This document shows positions 48,455 to 55,600 of a DNA stretch of 64,000 bases, piece after piece. Made by a program: the position numbers and the translations under genes. This DNA comes from Paludibacteraceae bacterium (GTDB lineage Bacteria > Bacteroidota > Bacteroidia > Bacteroidales > Paludibacteraceae): NCBI GenBank assembly GCA_024401435.1, contig JAKSLB010000003.1, positions 1 to 64,000 on the forward strand. Reading direction: 5' to 3'. How positions within the stretch are numbered: position 1 is the stretch's first letter; each line of letters starts with the position of its first letter. The notes beneath the pieces were generated by a model that worked only from the letters and a program-made list of their open reading frames with translations, ran no database searches and was not told the DNA's origin.

Positions 48455-48880
48455 TTAGAACCTGGATTTGTTTACATAACTAATAATTAATTGCAATATG
48501 ACTTGAATTATAATAAGAACTATAATGTATATCTTCGTATTCCGTTTCCTTTTTGCAAATTCCTCCGTGTCGCTTATCTTGTCCAATTTCATAAACTCTT
48601 CTTTGTATCTACCTCCTCTATAAAGAAGTAAATAATTTATCACAGCAAAAGTCAATAACGGAATTGCATAAACCAATCTGTTTTCTTGATGAGTTGCCAA
48701 TTGATATTCATAAGAAAAAATACAAAAAAGAGCGTCAATAATATCAAAAGACAACCAAAGCAAAAGTGAAGAAAGTAAATGAGACGTTAGTCTGGCATCT
48801 AATTCCTCCTTTTCATACCGACGATAAAACTTATAAATTATGTAATTGAGCATCACATAATGATCAAAAAGCGTTTTCAT
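48455..48880 (-). CDS. Putative immunity membrane protein (tip-3 partner)
   Basis: This 141-aa protein is of the same family (MKTLFDHYVMLNYIIYKFYR). Its hydrophobic segments include SSLLLWLSFDIIDALFCIF, LVYAIPLLTFAVINYLLLYR and IYIIVLIIIQVILQLIISYV. The conserved loop GRYKEEFMKLDKISDTEEF lies before the last helix. It begins 13 bases after the stop of the tip fragment at 48894-49316. It differs substantially from the other members in the helices, as expected if each protects against its own tip. Confidence 0.65.
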   Translation of the reverse strand: MKTLFDHYVMLNYIIYKFYRRYEKEELDARLTSHLLSSLLLWLSFDIIDALFCIFSYEYQLATHQENRLVYAIPLLTFAVINYLLLYRGGRYKEEFMKLDKISDTEEFAKRKRNTKIYIIVLIIIQVILQLIISYVNKSRF

Positions 48881-48893
48881 AAAGATATTTATT

Positions 48894-49316
48894 TTACCAA
48901 AATTTATTTCCAGAATATTCTAATATCATTTTTGTTCCAAAATAGGTTCCAGAGACAAGCCATCCATAGCCTGGTATAAAGCCAACCAATCCCATAGCAA
49001 AATCCAGTCCACCTTCACCAAGCCATTCTTTTTCCCCACGCCTAATTTCAAGATATGTCATACCAAGTCCCACTGCACCTGTGAATCTTCCCAAATATTT
49101 CGTTACAGCAGCAACTTTTTGAACCGCCTGAAAATTAGTATAGAAATTACCGACCGGCGTTGGGAAACGGACTTCGGGCGATATCTTGGAAAAGCCTTCG
49201 ATATAGTATCTTGTGGAATAGCTCAGCGCATTGCTCACATACTGGTTGGCGGATGAGACCACAAAGGCAACTCCGTTATTCGTGTTGGAAACGGCATTCC
49301 AGACGGGATTGTCCAC
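48894..49316 (-). pseudogene. Displaced RHS C-terminal tip fragment (tip 3)
   Basis: About 140 codons, opening at a GTG, correspond to the end of the RHS protein (NPVWNAVSNTNNG ... LSYSTRYYIEGFSKI ... FYTNFQAVQKVAAV). They end in a Gly-rich hydrophobic stretch, GLVGFIPGYGWLVSGTYFG, and NKFW. A TAA lies in frame upstream (about 49362), and the preceding 90 bases are unrelated to the RHS core. There is no ATG. It is best read as a non-expressed cassette followed by its cognate immunity gene. Confidence 0.65.
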
Positions 49317-49420
49317 ATAGGAGGTGGTTGCTCCGGAATCTCCTCTGATGGAGGATTATACGCAACCATGTTCGTCCAACTTTCATATTCAACTATCTGC
49401 ACACAATCTAAAATCTGGAT

Positions 49421-49834
49421 TTATTCTCGCAACTCCCAATGAATAACAGATATCACCTGAATTACAACAAGAGCAATCATGAAAATCTTCGTATTTCGTT
49501 TTCTCTTCACGAATTCCTCCGTGTCGCTTGTCTTATCCAGTTCCATGAATTCTTCTTTGTATCTTCCATTCCTGTAAAGAATCAAATAATTTAGCAACAT
49601 AGCAACAAACAAAGGAATAGCATATACCCATCTGTCACATTGCCGTGATGCTAATTTAAATTCAGGAGAGAATTTACACATAAATCCATGAATAGTAGAA
49701 AGCGGCAAACTAAGCAAAAGAGATGTTAGTAAATGTGATGTTAGTCTAGCATCTAATTCCACCTTCTCATGTCGAAGAAAAAAATTGTAAATTATGTAAT
49801 TCAACATCACATAATAATCGAAAAGTGTATTCAT
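49421..49834 (-). CDS. Putative immunity membrane protein
   Basis: This 137-aa member of the array family (MNTLFDYYVMLNYIIYNFF) has hydrophobic segments SLLLSLPLSTIHGFM, WVYAIPLFVAMLLNYLILYR and IFMIALVVIQVISVIHW. Its sequence matches the pseudogenes at 46869 and 51024 but has TGG where they carry TGA, so it is the intact form. It follows another immunity-like gene (49854-50288) by 19 bases without its own tip directly upstream, so its cognate toxin may have been lost. Confidence 0.65.
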   Translation of the reverse strand: MNTLFDYYVMLNYIIYNFFLRHEKVELDARLTSHLLTSLLLSLPLSTIHGFMCKFSPEFKLASRQCDRWVYAIPLFVAMLLNYLILYRNGRYKEEFMELDKTSDTEEFVKRKRNTKIFMIALVVIQVISVIHWELRE

Positions 49835-49853
49835 ATAAGAGAGAGAAGCGAAA

Positions 49854-50288
49854 TTATCCGAATTGATAATACAATCCCTTTACTATTACAGGAATCAAAA
49901 GTAACGCCACAGTAACCCAAATATATATCACTGTATTTCTATATCTTCTTTTAACCTTTTCGGTATCTCTTTCTTTATCTATCTGTAGGAAAACATCTTT
50001 CCATTTTCCTTTATAGTATAAAAAAAAGTAGTTTGGTAAAAAAACAATGACATATGGCAAAATAAAACACAAAATTCTATGTTTCAAAAACGTCGACGCT
50101 ATTGGATACCCCATTAAATCTAACACTATTCCAACTGTCAAATAATTAAACCCAACCCATCCAGGAGCATATACCATACCACAGCCTTCAGGATCTGTTT
50201 CCCTTTTAAATTTCGAATAATACTTATAAAAGACGTAATTGAGCATAACCCAATAGTCAATTGCCCAATTTAAAAATTTCATTACCAT
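49854..50288 (-). CDS. Putative immunity membrane protein (tip-2 partner)
   Basis: This ~144-aa protein differs from 47088-47522 at a single residue (Leu for Phe in the last helix) by my reading. Its start ATG lies 2 bases after the stop of the tip at 50291. The tip plus immunity block of about 700 bases (49851-50554) is a recent duplicate of 47085-47788. Confidence 0.65.
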   Translation of the reverse strand: MVMKFLNWAIDYWVMLNYVFYKYYSKFKRETDPEGCGMVYAPGWVGFNYLTVGIVLDLMGYPIASTFLKHRILCFILPYVIVFLPNYFFLYYKGKWKDVFLQIDKERDTEKVKRRYRNTVIYIWVTVALLLIPVIVKGLYYQFG

Positions 50289-50290
50289 AA

Positions 50291-50773
50291 TTACCAAAAT
50301 TTATTATCTGTTACTTCTAATATCATTTTACCCCCGAAATAAGCACCGGAAATAAGCCAACCGTATGGTCCACAAAATCCGACCACTCCCATGATTAAAT
50401 CAAGACCGCCTTCCCCATACAATTCTTTTTGTCTAGTAAGAAGTTCATACCCTGTCATGCCGATGCCAACCCAACCAGTAATTCTCCCTAATTTTCTAGT
50501 AACATTCCCCACCGTCTTCACAGCCTGAAATGTCGTATAAAAATTACCGACCGGAGTTTGAAAACGTATTTCGGGAGCTATCTTAGAAAAGCCCTCGATA
50601 TAGTATCTTGTGGAATAGCTCAGCGCATTGCTCACATACTGGTTGGCGGATGAGACCACAAAGGCAAGGGCGTTATTCGTGTTGGATAAGGCGTTCCACG
50701 CAGTGCCTTCCACATACGAGGTGTTCACCTCGGAAGCCGACACCACCGTAGCAACCGCCGGATGACTAAACAC
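50291..50773 (-). pseudogene. Displaced RHS C-terminal tip fragment (tip 2)
   Basis: About 160 codons opening at a GTG encode the RHS end (SHPAVATVVSASEVNTSYV ... GFSKIAPEIRF) and the tip GVVGFCGPYGWLISGAYFGG...NKFW. Upstream, the RHS-like sequence starts abruptly at AGGTTGAA|TAGAGAG, immediately after the stop of the immunity pseudogene at 50805. It lacks an ATG, signal peptide and RHS core. The tip is identical to tip 4. Confidence 0.65.
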
Positions 50774-50804
50774 AATATCGCTTGCATAACTCTCTATTCA
50801 ACCT

Positions 50805-51227
50805 TTAGAACCTGGATTTGTTTATGATACTGACAACGATTAGAGACACCAATGCAACCACAATAAGGGTGACCATGAAAATCTTCGTATTTCGTTTTCT
50901 CCTTGCAAATTCCTCCATGTCGCTTATTTTATCCAATTCGCGAAACTCGTATTCATATCTTCCACCTCTGTATAGAATTAGATAGTTTATTAATAAGCAG
51001 GAAAGGAAGGGAATAGCATAAATTCATCTGTTACATTGCCGTGATGTTAATTGAAATTCCGGAGAGATTACACACAGAAAACCATGAATGGAACATAGCG
51101 GCAAACTGAACAAAAGAGCAGTAACTCCACATGCAGATATTGTAGAACCGTCTTTATCTTCATGTCGACGATAAAACTTGTATACAATATAGTTCAACAT
51201 TACGTAATAATCAAAAATTGTATTCAT
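50805..51227 (-). pseudogene. Immunity-like gene with nonsense mutation
   Basis: Translated through one TGA (at codon 68, where relatives have Trp), the frame encodes a full-length 140-aa family member. It keeps MNTIFDYYVMLNYIVYKFYR, IYAIPFLSCLLINYLILYR, the GRYEYEFRELDKISDMEEF loop and a final helix ending INKSRF. All other features are intact, so the loss is recent. The same TGA is in the truncated copy at 46869-47072. Confidence 0.7.
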
Positions 51228-51242
51228 ATAAGAGAAGTGAAA

Positions 51243-51689
51243 TTATCCGAATTGATAATACAATCCCTTTACTATTGCAGGAATCAAAAACAATGCCACA
51301 CTAACCCAAATATAGATAGTTACATTTCTTTTCTTTCGTATAAATTCAACGGTATCGCTAATCATATCCAATTGACTGAATATTTCCTTCCATTTTTTTC
51401 CTCGGTATAAAAATAAATAATTCAAAAGAATCATAATAATATACGGAGGAATAATCCAATATTTAGAATGTCCGTTCATAATTTTGGAAAACAGAGGAAT
51501 GTCAAGCACATCTTCTAAAAAGAAAATGATAGTACCCATATTAAACCATATCCAACCCGGGGAATATATTAATGATCTGCCTTCTGGATTAGTTTCTTTC
51601 CGAAATCGAGAATAAAATTTATAAAACACATAGTTGAGCATAATCCAACGGTCCACTAAGAAATCTAAAAAATTCGTTAAAAGTTTCAT
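51243..51689 (-). CDS. Putative immunity membrane protein (tip-1 partner)
   Basis: This 148-aa family member (DFLVDRWIMLNYVFYKFYSR) has helices GWIWFNMGTIIFFLEDVL, YWIIPPYIIMILLNYLFLYR and YIWVSVALFLIPAIVKG, and the loop KWKEIFSQLDMISDTVEF. The ATG at 51689 is used and a GTG lies one codon upstream. It follows the tip at 51704 by 14 bases. Its C-terminus matches the 49854/47088 pair while its middle does not, suggesting recombination. Confidence 0.65.
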   Translation of the reverse strand: MKLLTNFLDFLVDRWIMLNYVFYKFYSRFRKETNPEGRSLIYSPGWIWFNMGTIIFFLEDVLDIPLFSKIMNGHSKYWIIPPYIIMILLNYLFLYRGKKWKEIFSQLDMISDTVEFIRKKRNVTIYIWVSVALFLIPAIVKGLYYQFG

Positions 51690-51703
51690 CACTTAATATT
51701 TTA

Positions 51704-52219
51704 TTACCAAAATTTATTTCCAGAGTATTCTAATGCCATTTTTCCTATAAAGTATGTGCCAGACACCGCCCAGCCCCATCCGGGAATAAATCCTATTAGA
51801 CCCATGGTAAGATCCAAGCCTCCTTCCCCCAAAAAGTCTTTTTCATGATTGATTAATTCACGAACAGTCATACCAACTCCCACTAATCCCGTAAAGGTTC
51901 CTAAATTTCTAGTAACATTCGCCACCGTCTTCACCGCCTGAAAAGTCGTATAGAAATTACCGACCGGCGTTGGAAAGCGGACTTCGGGCGATATCTTGGA
52001 AAAGCCTTCGATATAGTATCTTGTGGAATAGCTCAGCGCATTGCTCACATACTGGTTGGCAGATGAGACCACAAAGGCAACTCCGTTATTCGTGTTGGAA
52101 ACGGCGTTCCAGACGGGATTGTCCACATAGGTGGCGGTTGCTCCGGTTGCCGACTCCGCAGTGGCAACAGAGGTCTGACCAAACACTATATCGCTTGCGT
52201 AACTCTCTATATCGGTCAA
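51704..52219 (-). pseudogene. Displaced RHS C-terminal tip fragment (tip 1)
   Basis: About 171 codons open at a TTG inside the RHS sequence FEALSTRLTDIESYASDIVF; homology starts at about 52237, directly after the 3' end of the first immunity gene. The end is a distinct hydrophobic tip, GLIGFIPGWGWAVSGTYFIG...NKFW. It has no ATG, signal or RHS core. It is followed by its own immunity-like gene. Confidence 0.65.
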
Positions 52220-52268
52220 ACGGGTGCTGAGAGCTTCAAAATTTCCGTGTTTTTATAATAAATTAATT

Positions 52269-52676
52269 TCAGCAATGATTATTCATATAATCTACAATGA
52301 TAAGTAAAATCAAGGTTATTATGACATCACACCAAATGAAGATCTTAACATTTCTTTTTTTCCTTTTAAAATCCTCAGTGTCTGAAATTTGATCTATTTC
52401 GTGAAACTTCTCTTTATAATTTCCTCCTTTATATATTAATAAATAGTTAATTAAATAAAAAAAAGCACATGGAATAATTTCCGAGATTTTATTTGGAAAT
52501 TGAATAAATTTAGTTTCTTCATAAAAAAATATACGAGTTAAAATAAAGAAATCAAAGAAAAACAGAAACAAATATAATGAAGACAGCAAAGATGCTGAAA
52601 CAATAGGATTATCATCTTTCTCCTTGCGACAGTAGTATTTATACACTACGTAATTAAGCATAACTAAAAAATCCAT
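52269..52676 (-). CDS. Putative immunity membrane protein of the full-length RHS toxin
   Basis: This 135-aa protein has the shared MLNYVVYKYYCRKEK N-terminus, hydrophobic segments SSLYLFLFFFDFFILTRIFF, IIPCAFFYLINYLLIYK and IFIWCDVIITLILLIIV, and the loop NYKEKFHEIDQISDTEDF. It starts 19 bases after the stop of the 1935-aa RHS protein, the usual place for an immunity gene. It is the most divergent member of the family, matching the distinct tip of the full-length toxin. Protection of the inner membrane against a pore-forming tip is inferred. Confidence 0.7.
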   Translation of the reverse strand: MDFLVMLNYVVYKYYCRKEKDDNPIVSASLLSSLYLFLFFFDFFILTRIFFYEETKFIQFPNKISEIIPCAFFYLINYLLIYKGGNYKEKFHEIDQISDTEDFKRKKRNVKIFIWCDVIITLILLIIVDYMNNHC

Positions 52677-52695
52677 AAATTAAAAAATTATATTT

Positions 52696-55600
52696 TCACC
52701 AAAATTTATTTCCTGTATACTCCAATATCATTTTCCCTCCAAAGTAAACACCTGATATTAACCATCCATAAGGTCCGATAAACCCTACAACACCCATAGC
52801 AAGATCTATACCACCTTCACCCAAAAATGATTTCTTTTGGGTTACTAATTCTTCAACAGTCATTGCTACTCCAAGCCATCCCGTAATTCTTCCTAATTTT
52901 TTAGTAACATTCCCCACCGTCTTCACCGCCTGAAAAGTCGTATAAAAATTACCGACCGGAGTTTGAAAACGTATTTCGGGAGCTATCTTAGAAAAGCCCT
53001 CGATATAGTATCTTGTGGAATAGCTCAGCGCATTGCTCACATACTGGTTGGCGGATGAGACCACAAAGGCAACTCCGTTATTCGTGTTGGATAAGGCGTT
53101 CCAGGCTGTGCTGCCTACATACGAGGTGCTCACTTCAGGAGCCGACACCGTCGTGGCAACCGCCGGCTGACTAAACACAATATCGGTCGCATAACTCTCT
53201 ATATCGGTCAGACGGGTGCTGAGAGCTTCAAATGACTGATACATCTGGCTGGTACTCGCATAGTTTGAATAGTTCTCAAAGCCACTGAAGTTGGCGGTTA
53301 TCGTAGGTTCTCCATTTTCACAGGAAAACACAGTGAAATAATAGTTATGTTCGTTACCTTCCGCCACATTGCCACCGCTTAATACCTGACCCGGGTCATA
53401 TCCCAAAGAGGCGGCGTTCCAATATGCCATCTGGGCTTCGTTCCATGTGGCATACATGCCCGACGGATCCGCAAATTTCACGGGATTGTCCAGACAATAA
53501 AGATAACGATTGTAATTCAGCCAGTTTTCCGGTTCGGCGATCAACGGGTCGGGACTGAGGAAACTGCAGGTCGTCACATCGTATATTCGGGCATTCATAT
53601 TAATCAAGCCAAGGTGGTCGAGATGCTCGTGCATGGAATAGCCCCTTGCCACCACATGCCGACCGGTGTCTGCCTTCGTCCAATCGTCAGGATTACGGCG
53701 CGCACCCCACGGGTCGTAGGCAAGACGTTCCACCACACGCCCCTCTGTGTCGGCAAGCAGTACAAGGTTGCCGAATTTGTCGGTAAAGGCATGAAGAAGA
53801 GTGTCGTTACCATTGTTGGAAACACGCACTCCAACCAAGCCCATCTGCCCCGTGATGTAGTCAATCTTCCTGATTCTTCCGTCCGGATAATGCTCTTCCT
53901 CGTAATTATTGAAATAATAACGCGTCTGGATGAGTGTGTCGTTTTTGAAAATCTGCATTTTCCGTCTTTGGAAGTCAGCGCCATAGGTGATGTGTATGGA
54001 ATCAGTTCCGTTTGATGCGGATTCGAGCATTTTAAAATCCGTGTAAGAATAAGAGTCAACCTTGTTTTGACAAGAACCTATCGGAGCGTCAACCGACGTG
54101 AGCGCATGAGGGGAAAGTCCGAATTCTCCATAGTGGAAGACCATGTCGGAATCGGAGCGGAATGTCAGATTGCCGAAAACATCATCGTATGTTGCGAAAA
54201 TTTCCTTCCGAAGCGTATCACTATCAAAAGTACGCCAAATGTTAAGGCGATTATGCTGGTCGAACAAGTATACCTCCTCCTGTTTCGTAACATTTTCCTT
54301 CTTTTGAAGCATATCTCCTTGATTATCGAAAAGGTATTCATAGTGCATTAAATTTCCAATGCTATCGGAAATCGGCATACCTTTCTTATCGTATCGGGAA
54401 GCACGCACTATGTTTCCGAATTTTTCCAAAGTAGGCATTTCGTTTTCATCCACACTCAAAAGATTATACATTTCATGTCCATCGACAGAAATAGCATTTA
54501 CTCTATTTTTATTGTTATAGGAAGCTTCATATCTGAGTCCAGAAGGAGATGTTTTCCCGACCAGTCGGTTCTTCTCGTCATAATTCAAAGTCTGCCTTAA
54601 TACAACATCATCCATTTTTTCTTCGATAGCAGAGATGTCGCCATTCTCATTGTACTCAACCGATTGTGAATGATTGGGATTACGTTGAGTTATCACACGT
54701 CCATATTCGTCATATTTGTATGAGACAGAGGAGCCTCCTATTTTTCTATACAGGAGCAGTCCACGGCTGTCATAACCGAAGTTTGTTGAAATGGTATCGC
54801 CTGCATTGTGTACGCATTCTTTTATGGAGAGCAGATTCCCGAAACCGTCATAGTCCGTAAGTACGGTACCTGCACTAGGGTCTGAGATAAGAGTTCGCTT
54901 CCCCAAGATGTTATATTCTGTGATTACCGGTTCTCCATCCTGAGGCGTGGCGGAAATGACATTGCCAGCAGGGTCATGGACAAAGTCAACCGTTTTACCG
55001 TTTCTCGATACGCTGACTACTCTTCCAGCGTTATCCGATTCGGTAATGATGGTATCTTTCCCTTTGATTTTTGTGGTGAAAAGTCCATCGTACAGGTAAA
55101 AAGTAGAATCAATGACAGAAGCATTCAGAGAGGTTGTTTCCGTGACACGTCCGTATTTGTCGTAAGAGGTTTTATAATAGACGATTTCAGAATCATTTAC
55201 CAAGTATGGTTTAGAAGACAGTCGCAATCTGCCTGTTTCGTCATAAATATTTTTTTGGCAAACGGTGTCTCCGTTGAAATTACCAGTTTTTGTCAGTACT
55301 TTATTGCCATTAACGTATTCCGTGATAGCAAAATCTCCGTTTGAGGTAGTCAGAGTTTCGACAAGGAAATTATCTGTCGTGTTCTTATAGATACCTTTTT
55401 CATCGGAATACCATTCACCTTTCTTTTTAATGGTTCCTATCTCTTTTTTCATTTCAAAGTCATCTTTCCTTGATTCTTTAATCAGTTGACCGAGGGAATT
55501 GTACTCATACTTCACATAATCTAACGGAGACCTGACTTCCGATAAGAAGCCATAATCGTCATAGGTTAGTTTCGAGACAACACCCAGGGGATTTTTAACC

